NCBI GenBank assembly: GCA_000719025.1
Contig: JODP01000003.1
Coordinates: 310,001 to 374,000 of the forward strand
Length of the DNA stretch: 64,000 nt
Reading direction: 5' to 3'
Origin: Kineosporia aurantiaca JCM 3230
GTDB taxonomy: Bacteria > Actinomycetota > Actinomycetes > Actinomycetales > Kineosporiaceae
Both the position numbers and the translations under genes were made by a program. How positions within the stretch are numbered: position 1 is the stretch's first letter; each line of letters starts with the position of its first letter. Under the pieces are notes generated by a model. That model did not search any database. It saw nothing but the letters and a program-made list of their open reading frames with translations, and was not told the origin of the DNA. Shown one piece after another: positions 8,221 through 17,409 of the stretch.

Positions 8221-11200
8221 GTCAACCGCACCTCGGAGACTTCCAGCCGGTACTTGCCCTCGACGGAGGGAAGCTCGGTGAACCAGACAATGACGTACTT
8301 CGTCGCGTCGACGTCGCCCTTGGCGTCCACGGTGACCTTGCCGTCCTCGAACGAGCCGGAGCCGAGCGAGGTGGATCCCTCGTACTCGGGCTTCTCGGCG
8401 GTGCGCACCTGGACGCGGCCACCCGTTCCGGCGACATCGATCTGAGCGGAGCTTACCGCCGCGGAACGCCTCAACTCGATCGCCAGCCCCAGGCCTTTCT
8501 TCAGTTGCCCGAAGTTGGCCGTCGTGTACGTCTTGGATCCCCAGCTGGTGCTCTTCTTACCGTCCACGGCGAGCGGAGCGTCCTCCGAGTTCTCCTCCCC
8601 GTCGCCCTGCGGGTCGATCGCGGTGGCGCTCTTGATCTCGACCGGAACAGCCTTCTCGGTGGGCGTGGCGCTGGGGGTGGCGGTCGGCGCCGGGGCCAGG
8701 CTGGCCCCCGCCGTCTCACCGGGGACCGATGTCTCGGCCGCGACCGGGGCCGTGGTGATCACCGGGCCCTGCTCGCGCAGCGACACCGAGTCGTCGTCAC
8801 CCGACCCGGTCACCAGGCCGCGCAGCGACCAGGCGGCGACCAGCAGCAGCACCAGGAAGACCAGCAGGATGCCGAAGAGCACCTTGCGGGACTGGCCTTT
8901 CGGCGGGGCGTCCGGCGGGATGACGATCGGGAACGGACCGCTGGACTCCATCGGGGACGGCGGCTGGAGGGACTGCGGATTGCTGGCCCACCCCTCGTGC
9001 CAGGGCAGCGGAGCGCCCGGCTCGCGGCCTCCGACCGAACCTCGGTGTCGACCCGGACCGGCAGCTCGCTCGGAACCCATTCCGGCATGCTGTCCCGCCT
9101 CGTCCGCGGGCGCCACTCCAGCACCGGGCGCGTCGCCCCCGGGACCGCCGCCGAAGACGTTTCGGGCGGGGTTTCCGGCCGGTTCGAAGGACGTTTGCAT
9201 GGGGGCGAACAGGGACGGCGCGGCCCCCGGGCCGGTGCTGTCGGTGTTCCAGCCGCCCGGGTTGCCCGAACCGCTCGGCGAACTGATCTGCGGGTCGTCG
9301 ATCGGCCGGGAAGCCGGTCGGCCGGCCCGCATCCCGGCAGCCGTGCGGGCCGCTGCGGCGGTCGGAATCGGGCCGCTGTCCAGCGGATTCGCCGACCCCA
9401 GGGTGCGCGGCGGCTGGGCGAACCGAGCCGGCTGCCGGGCTTGCTCCAGGGCCTGCTGAGAGGCCTCCCGGGCGGCCTGGCGAGCGGCCTCCTGCACGGC
9501 CTGCACCGGCATCGGCGTCATCTGCGTGTCTATCGCCGGTTCCACGTCGCCGAACAGGGCCTCGGTGCGCCCGCGGCTGCGGGTCCGGGGCGGCAGTGGC
9601 ATCGAACCGGTCATCGCCACGCTGGGCGTGGGAAAGATCGAGGCCGTGCGCCGAACGGGCCGGCCCTCGGATTCGCTCGGCGAGGCTTCTTCCGGTCGCT
9701 TCGGCGCGGCGGGGTTGCGCTGGGGACGCTGCGGGCGGGCGGCCGGGGCGGGAGCACCGAACGGGGGCTGGGTCTCCCGCGGGGTCGGAGTGGCCTGCAG
9801 CCGAGGGCTGGGGGCGGGCTCCAGCGGTGGGGCCGATTTTCGGCTGGAAGGTCGCTGATCCGGCTGAATCTGGTTTGGGGGCGCCTGGGGTTGAGGGGCG
9901 GCCGGTAGAGCCTTGGGGCTTGCGTCCGGATCCGGTTCGCCGAACAGCGCGTCCGTACGCTCGTTGGTGCGGACGCGGGGCGGCAACGGCATGGAACCGG
10001 TCATCGCCACGCTGGGCGTCGGGAACAGCGAGGCGGTCCGGCGGGGCGGGCGACCGCCCGTCTCGGGGGGCGCCGGGCGGGTTGCCTCCGACGACTGGGG
10101 ACGCTGGGGACGGCCGGGACCCGATCGGTCCGGAGAACTCGGCCAGGCACTCGGGCGCGGCGCCGAACGGCCGGCCGACGGTGGCGGGGCGAGGCCGGGG
10201 GCACTACCACCCGCAGCCGGGCCGGACGGGCCGGGCCGGCTGGCCTGGTCGTACTGGTTGGCCTGGTCGTACTGGCTGTACTGGGGGGCCGCGCTCGGCG
10301 GCCGGGTCACGTCCGGGTCCGGAGCGGTCTCGCCGATGGGGGACCAGGCGGCCACCGTGCGGTCCGGATCGAAGGAGGGATCGGCGGGGAACGGACGCCG
10401 CGCAGGCGTACTCGAGGCAGCCGGGGCAGCCGGCCGCACGCCGCTCGCCGGGGTGTGGCCGAGCTGCGAACGGCCGCGCATCACCAGGGCCGGGTTCGGC
10501 GTCGCCGGGGTGGCCGGGTCCCGCGGCCGGGAGGCCGAGCGCAGCGGGGCCTCGTCGGCGCTCGGCCACGGCGAGAGCATGCCGACCACTTCGGCCGGCG
10601 AGTGCGGGCCGCTGTCCAGCGGCCCCAGGGTGAGCATGCACAGCCGGTTCAGCTCGCCCGGGATGTCCGGCACCAGTTCGGCGGGAGCGATCGGGCCGCC
10701 GGCCTGGGTGCGCGGGGCGGGCGCGAAACCCGGGTCCCCGAGCGGCCAGCGGCCGGTCAGCCCGGCGTACAGCAGGCCGATCAGGCCGAGCGCGTCGGTC
10801 CGGTTGGCGGTGGCGGTGACGGTCGGGTCCAGCCCGGCGGCGGCCGCCTCGACCGCGACCCCGGCGATCTTGATCGTGTTGTCGTAGGTGATGATCACTG
10901 AGCGGGGGGTGAGCCGAAGGTGGTGCAGTCCGCGGGCAGCGGCTCCGCGCAGACCCTGGGCCACCTCGCCGACGATCCGCCGCACCACCATCGGATCCAG
11001 CGGAGCGCGCTCGATCAGCGTGGCCACCGAGTCGCCGTCGACGTGGGTGGTGACGACGAAGGTGATGTCGCCGTCGGTGCCGACGTCGAGCACCCGGACC
11101 AGGCGCGGGTCGTCGATCAGGGCGACCCGGCGGGCGGCGTCGGCGACGTCGGCCGAGTACGGGTGGCCCGGGCGCATCACCCGGACGGTGACCGCGCGGT

Positions 11201-11315
11201 CGAGCGTGAGATCGGCGGCCCGCCAGACCGATGAGTCGGTGTTGGCGTGGTACCGATCCTCGAGCCGGTAACGGCCGGCCAGGACCGAGCCCGTGCTCCG
11301 AGTGGAGTTGGACAA
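8217..11315 (-). CDS. Membrane pseudokinase with disordered linker and extracellular beta-domain (MviN C-terminal half equivalent)
   Basis: About 1032 residues from a TTG at 11315 that has GGAAGGAG 9 nt upstream. An N-terminal protein-kinase fold covers roughly residues 10-250, but the catalytic residues are missing: VTVRVM replaces the VAIK lysine, LHHLRLTPRSV lacks the HRD aspartate, and no DFG is visible. A Pro-rich linker (about 250-800) contains a duplicated 23-residue block. One membrane helix near 810-832 (FGILLVFLVLLLVAAWSL) is followed by a C-terminal discoidin-like beta-domain. In mycobacteria the same parts are fused to MurJ as MviN, whose phosphorylated pseudokinase recruits FhaA to halt peptidoglycan synthesis. 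Here it heads the sigM operon. Confidence 0.85.
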   Translation of the reverse strand: MSNSTRSTGSVLAGRYRLEDRYHANTDSSVWRAADLTLDRAVTVRVMRPGHPYSADVADAARRVALIDDPRLVRVLDVGTDGDITFVVTTHVDGDSVATLIERAPLDPMVVRRIVGEVAQGLRGAAARGLHHLRLTPRSVIITYDNTIKIAGVAVEAAAAGLDPTVTATANRTDALGLIGLLYAGLTGRWPLGDPGFAPAPRTQAGGPIAPAELVPDIPGELNRLCMLTLGPLDSGPHSPAEVVGMLSPWPSADEAPLRSASRPRDPATPATPNPALVMRGRSQLGHTPASGVRPAAPAASSTPARRPFPADPSFDPDRTVAAWSPIGETAPDPDVTRPPSAAPQYSQYDQANQYDQASRPGPSGPAAGGSAPGLAPPPSAGRSAPRPSAWPSSPDRSGPGRPQRPQSSEATRPAPPETGGRPPRRTASLFPTPSVAMTGSMPLPPRVRTNERTDALFGEPDPDASPKALPAAPQPQAPPNQIQPDQRPSSRKSAPPLEPAPSPRLQATPTPRETQPPFGAPAPAARPQRPQRNPAAPKRPEEASPSESEGRPVRRTASIFPTPSVAMTGSMPLPPRTRSRGRTEALFGDVEPAIDTQMTPMPVQAVQEAARQAAREASQQALEQARQPARFAQPPRTLGSANPLDSGPIPTAAAARTAAGMRAGRPASRPIDDPQISSPSGSGNPGGWNTDSTGPGAAPSLFAPMQTSFEPAGNPARNVFGGGPGGDAPGAGVAPADEAGQHAGMGSERAAGPGRHRGSVGGREPGAPLPWHEGWASNPQSLQPPSPMESSGPFPIVIPPDAPPKGQSRKVLFGILLVFLVLLLVAAWSLRGLVTGSGDDDSVSLREQGPVITTAPVAAETSVPGETAGASLAPAPTATPSATPTEKAVPVEIKSATAIDPQGDGEENSEDAPLAVDGKKSTSWGSKTYTTANFGQLKKGLGLAIELRRSAAVSSAQIDVAGTGGRVQVRTAEKPEYEGSTSLGSGSFEDGKVTVDAKGDVDATKYVIVWFTELPSVEGKYRLEVSEVRLT
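9585..9653 (-). repeat. Second copy of the 23-residue pseudokinase linker motif
   Basis: Encodes RRTASIFPTPSVAMTGSMPL followed by PPR. It is identical to the copy at 9975-10043 except Ile for Leu, 390 bp (130 codons) away, and is followed in both copies by an RT(D/E)ALFG motif. Confidence 0.85.
9975..10043 (-). repeat. First copy of the 23-residue pseudokinase linker motif
   Basis: Encodes RRTASLFPTPSVAMTGSMPL followed by PPR, near-identical to 9585-9653. The conserved RRTAS core resembles a basophilic Ser/Thr kinase phosphosite inside an otherwise low-complexity linker. Confidence 0.85.
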
Positions 11316-11410
11316 GCCCGTGCGCTCCTTCCAGCCCGAGGGCAGCACGTTCCGCAGATGTCAGACGGGTCCCGAACCGGCTTCGCTGCGGGGAGTGCGG
11401 CGAATCTCCG

Positions 11411-11437
11411 GACGGATCCGTATTCCATCGTAGTTCT
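11411..11437 (-). promoter_or_regulatory. ECF-type promoter candidate upstream of the pseudokinase-sigM operon
   Basis: On the minus strand AGAAC (11437-11433) is followed after 18 bases by CGTC (11414-11411). Group IV sigma factors such as SigM favour GGAAC-N16-18-CGTC, so this could be an autoregulatory promoter about 95 bp before the TTG start. The match to the -35 element is imperfect. Confidence 0.3.
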
Positions 11438-11537
11438 CCCACAGGCCCGGAACGAGATGTCGTGCACATCACGTGGCGTTCGCTGGGTTTGCCCCGTTGG
11501 GCGTGACCGGGGGAGACCTCGGCGCACGCAGCGTCAC

Positions 11538-11576
11538 CCCGAAAGCCCGCTCCCGGGGCGGGAACGGGCTTTCGGG
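11538..11576 (-). terminator. Hairpin terminator downstream of murJ
   Basis: A 12-bp perfect stem (11538-11549 with 11565-11576) with a GC-rich loop lies 9 bp past the murJ stop and before the pseudokinase promoter region. It separates the murJ transcript from the sigM operon. Confidence 0.7.
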
Positions 11577-11584
11577 CCGGTGAC

Positions 11585-14293
11585 TCAGCGGGTGGAGTGC
11601 CGGGCGGTCTGCGGGGGCGAGGACGGCAGCCGGCGCAGCAGCGGGCCGAGTACGTCCTCGACCTCGGAGACTCCGAGTTGGCGCAGTCCGGCGACGTAGA
11701 TCGTGAGCAGGGTGAGGCCGCCGACGATGGTGGCGATGATGCAGGCGACCCAGCTGTCGCCGAGGAACGCGTGGCTGGACTGGGCCAGCAGCCAGGCGAT
11801 CACTCCGCCGATCCCGGCCACCACGAACATCTCGACGTAGGCCCGCATCACCTGGTGCCCGTCCAGGTCGCCGAACCGCCGTCTCAGGATCGAGTACGAC
11901 AGGAAGGCACCGACGAAGTTGGAGGCGGCCATTGCGAGGCCGACCCCGATCACGATGAACTCGGGCGCCTTGTCCTTCAGCACGACCAGCGAGATCAGGT
12001 TGCCGGTGGCCCAGGTGCCGCTGGAGGCGATCTGGATGAAGAACGGGGTCTTGGCGTCCTCGAAGGCGTAGAACACCCGTGCGAACAGGTACTGCGCGCT
12101 GTAGGGGATCATGCCCACGGCCATCGCCATCACCACGTAGGCGATGCCGTTGGTGGTGGCCCGGTTGTTGCCCGGGAACATCGAAGCGGTGATCTCCGGC
12201 CCCAGGGCCAGGACCGCCGCGGTGGACACCACGGTGGCCAGCCCGGTCAGCCGCAACCCAAGCGACAGGTCCGCCCGGACGTCCCGGATCCGGTGCTCCG
12301 CCGCGGCGTTCGCCATCCGCGTGAACAGGGCGGTGACCAGGGAGACGGCGACCAGCGAGTGCGGCAGCACGAACAGCAGCTGGGCGTTGTCGTAGATCGT
12401 CTTACCGGTCTGGATTTTTGCGTCCGGCCGGTCCCGCAGCAGCTCGGTCGCGGTGGTGGTGACCTTGGAGATCACCACGAACGCGACCTGCTGGACGATC
12501 ACCGCGGCGAAGGTCCAGCCGGCCACCCGGCTGGCTGAGGACAGACCCACCCCGCGCAGCCCGAACTTCGGCCGGAAGTGGATGCCGGCCCGGCCGAGCA
12601 CCGGGACCAGGATGATCGCCTGGGTCGCCACGCCGATGGTCTGGCTGCCGGCCAGCAGCATGATCTTGGTCGAGTCCCAGGTGTCGACCGGCTGGGTGCC
12701 CTTGCCGTAGATGATCACGAAGGCGATCAGGCCGATGATCGACACGATGTTGTTGACCACGGGCGCCCACATGTAGGCGCCGAACCGCCCGCGGGCGTTC
12801 AGCACCTGGCCGACCAGCGTGTAAAGGCCGTAGAAGAAGACCTGGGGCAGACACCAGAACGAGAACGCCGTGGCCAGGTTGACCAGGGCCGGGCTCCACT
12901 CCTGGGAGCCGTAGACCTTGACCAGCAGGGGGGCGGCGAAGATCACCACCACCGTGATCACGGCCAGGATTCCCAGGGCCGCCGTGAGCAGGCGGTTGAT
13001 GTAGTCCTCGCCACCGTCCTTCTGCCGGGCCGCCTTGGCGATCTGCGGCACCAGCACGGCGTTCAGCACACCGCCGGCCAGGAGGATGTAGAGGGCGTTC
13101 GGCATGACGTTGGCGACCGAGAAGGCGTCGGTCGCCCCACCGCCACCCGGGGCCACGGCGGCGACCAGAACGGCGGCCCGGACGAATCCGAGGATGCGGG
13201 AGACGGCTGTACCCGCTGCCATCAGCGCGCTGCTGCCGAGCAGCGAGGAGGTGCGTTTCTCCTCCTCGGTCTCGACCCGTTCGGGCTCGAGCCGGGGCTC
13301 GACCTCGACCTCGGGCTCGACCTCCGGATAACCCCGGTTCGGGCCACGCGGGCGCTTCGGTGGCGCGACCGGCGGCATCGGCCGCCGTGGAGCGCGGGCG
13401 ATCGGCGCCCGGATCGGCTCGATCGGCTGGGTGAAGTCGGTCTGAACCGCCGGGCCCTCGAGCCCGAGCAGGCTGAGCGAACCGGTCAGCTCGGCGGGGT
13501 CGAGGCCGGACAGGTCGTAGGGACTGCTGGTCGGGGTTGCGGGCGGCGGCGCGCGCCAGCCTCGGCGGGTCGAGGGTCTGGGATGCGGGGTTTCTGGGTC
13601 GATCGGATGGAAGTACGGCTCGTCCGGACCCGGCTCCCGGTCACGGGTCTGGTCGTACGGACGTCCTTCATCACGCGGACCGGACCCGTACTCGCCATAG
13701 CCACCCTGGCCGGAGCCGGTTGGAAGTGGAGCGGGGGTGTGCTCACCGGAGTGCTCGTCGGAGTAGCGCGCCTGCTCCGGTCGGTAGGGCCGGGCGCGCA
13801 CGGTCGGTTCGTCCGGCGCGACGGGCCAGGCGCGCACCGTCGGTTCGTCCGGTGCTACCGATCGCCGTCGGGAACGCCGACCGTCCTGCCGCATCGGCCG
13901 CGTGGGCTCCGCGGGAGCCACCGGTTCCGCCTGCTGGGCCTCGTACTGCTCGTACCCCTGCCGCTCGTCGTACCCCGGGTCCGGGGTCTCGTCGTACAGC
14001 TGGTCGTAGGGCTGGTCGTGGGCATAGGAGTGGTTGGCGCGCGCCGATTCCTCCGGCGGCAGGTTCCACCAGGCTTCCGGAGGCCCCTCGTCCTGCCCAC
14101 GCAGTTGGTCCTCGTGCTGTGCCACGTACTCGGCCTCTCGTTGCGCCGCGTACGGGTCCTCGACGTACGGGTCCTGCTGATCGGGCTCGGGCCCGGGGTA
14201 CTGCTCGTCGTGCCGGTCAGAACTCCGGGGCCGCCGCGGCCGTTCCGGGTCTACGGGCGCAGGTGTGGCGTCGTCCGACCGCCACCCACTCAC
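11585..14293 (-). CDS. murJ: MurJ lipid II flippase with long disordered N-terminal extension
   Basis: A 902-residue member of the MurJ/MviN MOP-superfamily flippases, which move lipid II across the membrane for peptidoglycan assembly. The first roughly 350 residues are charged, Tyr/Glu/Pro-rich and probably disordered cytoplasm, including a tandem 12-residue repeat. The membrane core begins around SSALMAAGTAVSRILGFVRA and holds some 14 hydrophobic segments, with typical features such as GGATDAFSVANVMPN. The GTG start overlaps the upstream DUF6049 stop (GTGA) and has GGAG about 5 nt before it. In mycobacteria a pseudokinase is fused C-terminally; here it is the next gene. Confidence 0.92.
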   Translation of the reverse strand: MSGWRSDDATPAPVDPERPRRPRSSDRHDEQYPGPEPDQQDPYVEDPYAAQREAEYVAQHEDQLRGQDEGPPEAWWNLPPEESARANHSYAHDQPYDQLYDETPDPGYDERQGYEQYEAQQAEPVAPAEPTRPMRQDGRRSRRRSVAPDEPTVRAWPVAPDEPTVRARPYRPEQARYSDEHSGEHTPAPLPTGSGQGGYGEYGSGPRDEGRPYDQTRDREPGPDEPYFHPIDPETPHPRPSTRRGWRAPPPATPTSSPYDLSGLDPAELTGSLSLLGLEGPAVQTDFTQPIEPIRAPIARAPRRPMPPVAPPKRPRGPNRGYPEVEPEVEVEPRLEPERVETEEEKRTSSLLGSSALMAAGTAVSRILGFVRAAVLVAAVAPGGGGATDAFSVANVMPNALYILLAGGVLNAVLVPQIAKAARQKDGGEDYINRLLTAALGILAVITVVVIFAAPLLVKVYGSQEWSPALVNLATAFSFWCLPQVFFYGLYTLVGQVLNARGRFGAYMWAPVVNNIVSIIGLIAFVIIYGKGTQPVDTWDSTKIMLLAGSQTIGVATQAIILVPVLGRAGIHFRPKFGLRGVGLSSASRVAGWTFAAVIVQQVAFVVISKVTTTATELLRDRPDAKIQTGKTIYDNAQLLFVLPHSLVAVSLVTALFTRMANAAAEHRIRDVRADLSLGLRLTGLATVVSTAAVLALGPEITASMFPGNNRATTNGIAYVVMAMAVGMIPYSAQYLFARVFYAFEDAKTPFFIQIASSGTWATGNLISLVVLKDKAPEFIVIGVGLAMAASNFVGAFLSYSILRRRFGDLDGHQVMRAYVEMFVVAGIGGVIAWLLAQSSHAFLGDSWVACIIATIVGGLTLLTIYVAGLRQLGVSEVEDVLGPLLRRLPSSPPQTARHSTR
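13794..13865 (-). repeat. Tandem 36-bp repeat in the murJ N-terminus
   Basis: Two adjacent 36-nt units encode VAPDEPTVRAWP and VAPDEPTVRARP. The repeat is in frame and lies in the disordered cytoplasmic tail of MurJ. Confidence 0.85.
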
Positions 14294-16878
14294 CTGTTCT
14301 CCTTCGGCAACGTCGGGTGACGACGCTCCGCTCCCTTCGCGGCCATCGTCGACACCGAACCGGACTGCTGGTCATGCATACCCCGGGAACCTCCCGGATC
14401 CCCGGAGGCAGGCCCAGCCGGCTCCACCCCGGACGGGCGACGGGGGTCGCCCTCCGGACTCGAGCCTTGTGGACTTCCGTTCGTCGCGCCACCCGAAGCC
14501 CGGTCTGTCACATCGCCCGTTCCGTTGCTCTCTTCGCCCTCACCACCGCGCAGGATCGGCGTGGTGATGGCCTGTCGTTCCAGGGCCTCGCGGGCCGCCG
14601 ACTTCCGGGCCGCCCGGGTGGCCTCGTCGTCCACGTCCGGCACCGTGTTCAGTGGCACCTTGGGCCGCTTGCGGTTACGCCGGAAGCTGCGAAGCAGGCC
14701 GATCAGCAGCAGGAAACCGAGGATGACGGCCATCCCGATCATCCCCCAGCTCTCCCAGTTCGGCCGCACCCGGACCTCGAACGTCTGCGGGTCGCCGAGC
14801 ACCCGCCGGGCCGCGCCCTCACCGGTCAGCAGCTTGGTCTCGACCATCACGTTGCCGGTGGCGATCGCCCGGGCCTCGACCAGGAACGACTGCCGATGGT
14901 GGGCCGCGATGGTCACCGCGGCGGGCTGCCGGTCGATCTTCAGCTGCCCGGATTCGGGTCGGAAGCTGACCGAGACCCGCACCGCGTAATCGGTCTTGTT
15001 GTCCACCGTGACCGGGATCGCCGCGGAGCGGGCAGTGAACGTCTTGGTGTCCGCTCCGACCAGCAACTGCACCCCACCGGCCAGGGCGTCCACGTCGTCC
15101 ATCACCGACCGGCGCGCCTGGGCCTGGGCATCCAGGTCCGAGCGCCAGGCGGAGGACAGCAGCGAGGCGATCCGCTGCTGCAGCCGGCGCACCACGTCCT
15201 GGTTGTCGATCAGGGCGGGCGCGACGTTGTCGAGGTCCCGGTCCATCGCCAGGGCATTGCTCAGGTTGCCGGTCGGCAGTTCCCGCGCCTCGGCCCGGGC
15301 GCCGTAGGCGTGCCGCTTGCGGTCCACGCTGTCGGTCTTGGTGAGCTTCTTCAGGCGGCTCAGCTGCACCCATGAAGATTGCTGAAGAGCGCTGGTGAGG
15401 GCCTGCACCCCGCCCGGCTGCGGGTCCCAGTTGCGCGGCGCGACGGCCAGCACCTGCCGGGTCCCGTCCCCGGGGGCGGCCTCGGCGCTGATCGCGGCGA
15501 GTTCGGCCAGCATGGTCTGGGTGGTCTGCGCGCCCGGGTCCTTGCCCGCCTCGGCGAACAGGTCGGACAGGTCCTGGTCGTACAGCAGCCCGGTGAGCGT
15601 GGAGGTCTTGCGGCGCAGGGTGCTCGTCCCGCTCGGGGTGTAGTCCAGCTCCGGGTCCGGCACCTGCTGGGCGTCGGAGAGGATGACCGCGTGGTGACCG
15701 GTCTGGGCCAGGCCCTCGATCGCGTCGTTCGAGATCACCCCGTCGGCCGGCCAGGCGGTTGTCCAGGGCAGCGCCTCGCCCAGGGTCTCCTTCTCGATCG
15801 CCTGGCCGAGCTGGTCGGACTGCCGCAGCAGATCGGTGCTGAGACCGCCCTTGAGCAGCGAGTTCAGGTCGGCGTCGGCATAGGACAGGCTGATCACCGA
15901 GCGGTTTGGGCGGCCGCTGGTGATCCGGTTCAGGAATGAGGTGCCGGCCGTCGCGGCCGCCTGGTCGTTGACGCCGAGTTCGCTCGTCGAAGGGGTCTTG
16001 GCGGGCGTCGGGCCGGTCTTGGCCGACGGCGTGCCGGCCTTCGCGGTCGGTGTCGGATCGGCCGACTCGTCGGTGTCCTCGCTGATCCCGCCGTCCTTCA
16101 GGGACTTGGCCGCGGCCAGTAGGGCCGGATCGATCGCCCAGCCGATCGCCTTGTCCGAGGTGGCGTTCAGCACATGCGACAGCCGCGATTCGGGCAGGAG
16201 CTCGGAAGCCGCCTCCTCGGTCGGCAGGCCGGCCGTGCTGGAGGGAACCGCCGAGGTCAGAGGGGCGAGCAGAGTCAGCCCGACCTTCTGCTCGCTGCCC
16301 TTGGGCGCCCAGACCAACGTGGACCGCAGGACGTCCAGCTGCTTCTGTGCGGCCGAGGTGGCAACCAGGGCGAACGGCCGCGGACCGAACGAGCTGCTGT
16401 AACTGGACAGACCGATCCCGCCGGGCGCCACGGTCAGGCTGAAGGTGGTCACCCCCTTGGCCGGCACGTTCTTCAGGGTGACCGTGTCCAGCGTGGTGAC
16501 GGTGGTCGACAGATCACCGTGATCCACCCAGTCGCTCACCCCGGACTTGCCGCTCAGCGCCGTGTACCCGAACCGCAGCGAGATCGTGAGGTTCTTCACC
16601 ATCTTGGTGCCCGGGTTCCGGACCGCGCCGTTGACCACCAGCTGGTCCTGCGCGGTGAGCGCGCTCGGGGTCACCCGGTCCAGCGTCAGCTGCAGGCCCT
16701 TGCCCTTCTTGGCGTTCTCAACCGTGGCCGTCGAGGAACTCACGGCCGCCACGGGTCTGTTCGGGCTCGCCCCCGCCACCTGGGCCGGGCCGGCCGCAGG
16801 GCCGACCGTTCCCAGCAGTAGAGCCACACCGATAACCGCGGCGCCGAGTCCCGGGCGCAGTCTCGCCAGGTACCTCAA
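14290..16878 (-). CDS. DUF6049-family secreted/membrane-anchored protein
   Basis: An 862-residue protein with an N-terminal signal sequence (LGAAVIGVALLLGTVGPAAG), a long extracytoplasmic region, one C-terminal membrane helix (GMIGMAVILGFLLLIGLL) and a basic, Pro-rich cytoplasmic tail. It corresponds to Rv3909, the uncharacterised gene conserved between NUDIX and murJ in actinobacteria; its function is unknown but context suggests envelope biogenesis. The TTG start overlaps the NUDIX stop (TTGA) with little Shine-Dalgarno signal, so translational coupling is assumed. Its own stop overlaps the murJ start. A start at a later codon cannot be excluded, but would disturb the signal peptide. Confidence 0.75.
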   Translation of the reverse strand: MRYLARLRPGLGAAVIGVALLLGTVGPAAGPAQVAGASPNRPVAAVSSSTATVENAKKGKGLQLTLDRVTPSALTAQDQLVVNGAVRNPGTKMVKNLTISLRFGYTALSGKSGVSDWVDHGDLSTTVTTLDTVTLKNVPAKGVTTFSLTVAPGGIGLSSYSSSFGPRPFALVATSAAQKQLDVLRSTLVWAPKGSEQKVGLTLLAPLTSAVPSSTAGLPTEEAASELLPESRLSHVLNATSDKAIGWAIDPALLAAAKSLKDGGISEDTDESADPTPTAKAGTPSAKTGPTPAKTPSTSELGVNDQAAATAGTSFLNRITSGRPNRSVISLSYADADLNSLLKGGLSTDLLRQSDQLGQAIEKETLGEALPWTTAWPADGVISNDAIEGLAQTGHHAVILSDAQQVPDPELDYTPSGTSTLRRKTSTLTGLLYDQDLSDLFAEAGKDPGAQTTQTMLAELAAISAEAAPGDGTRQVLAVAPRNWDPQPGGVQALTSALQQSSWVQLSRLKKLTKTDSVDRKRHAYGARAEARELPTGNLSNALAMDRDLDNVAPALIDNQDVVRRLQQRIASLLSSAWRSDLDAQAQARRSVMDDVDALAGGVQLLVGADTKTFTARSAAIPVTVDNKTDYAVRVSVSFRPESGQLKIDRQPAAVTIAAHHRQSFLVEARAIATGNVMVETKLLTGEGAARRVLGDPQTFEVRVRPNWESWGMIGMAVILGFLLLIGLLRSFRRNRKRPKVPLNTVPDVDDEATRAARKSAAREALERQAITTPILRGGEGEESNGTGDVTDRASGGATNGSPQGSSPEGDPRRPSGVEPAGPASGDPGGSRGMHDQQSGSVSTMAAKGAERRHPTLPKENR

Positions 16879-17360
16879 GCCGAATCCAGCAGTCGCACGC
16901 TCGCCTCACGGGCTATCCGGCGTTCGTTCGGGAACGCCAGTCGTTCGTCCAGTTCACCCATGGGTACCCAGGCCACGTCGATCGCCTCGTGGTCCGGATC
17001 GCCCTCGGTGCTCAACTGACCTCCGGTGGCCAGTAGCAGGTAATGATGCACGTGCTTGTGGACCCGCTTGCCCTCGACCGAGAACCAGTAGTCGATCGTG
17101 CCCAGACCGTGAACGATCCGGCCCTGGATCCCGGTCTCCTCCTCGATCTCCCGGACCGCCGCCTGTTCCGGCGTCTCGTCCAGCTCGAGATGCCCCTTGG
17201 GCAGGCACCACTCGACCCGCCCGGCCCGGTTCAGCCGGGCGATGACGGCTCCGCAGGGAGCCGGCCCGGAGCGGTCGACGACCAGGCCGCCGGCCGAGGT
17301 CTCCTCCACAGTCGGCAGCGACCGGCGCGACCCGTGCGGGGGCCGTGAGGGTCGGGGCAT
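16875..17360 (-). CDS. NUDIX hydrolase (MutT4-like)
   Basis: A 161-residue protein with a complete Nudix box, GHLELDETPEQAAVREIEEE followed by TGI, matching GX5EX7REUXEEXGU. Family members hydrolyse nucleoside diphosphates linked to another moiety, such as oxidised nucleotides or ADP-sugars. It corresponds to Rv3908 (mutT4) by position. The ATG at 17360 is chosen because the upstream in-frame extension has no recognisable start or ribosome binding site. A TAGTTA -10-like element about 10 bp upstream suggests a very short or absent leader. It is divergent from the CCA-adding enzyme and first in the NUDIX-DUF6049-murJ coupled set. Confidence 0.85.
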   Translation of the reverse strand: MPRPSRPPHGSRRSLPTVEETSAGGLVVDRSGPAPCGAVIARLNRAGRVEWCLPKGHLELDETPEQAAVREIEEETGIQGRIVHGLGTIDYWFSVEGKRVHKHVHHYLLLATGGQLSTEGDPDHEAIDVAWVPMGELDERLAFPNERRIAREASVRLLDSA

Positions 17361-17409
17361 GCCGTCACTGTAACTACCCTGGCGCACCCATCTGGCACGC
17401 TTGGGGCTC

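Noticed and set aside
8217..11315. Active Ser/Thr protein kinase
   Set aside because: The VAIK lysine, HRD aspartate and DFG are all absent, so it is described as a pseudokinase.
12578..14320. 580-codon open frame antisense to murJ
   Set aside because: No recognisable domain; the opposite strand encodes the multi-helix MurJ core.
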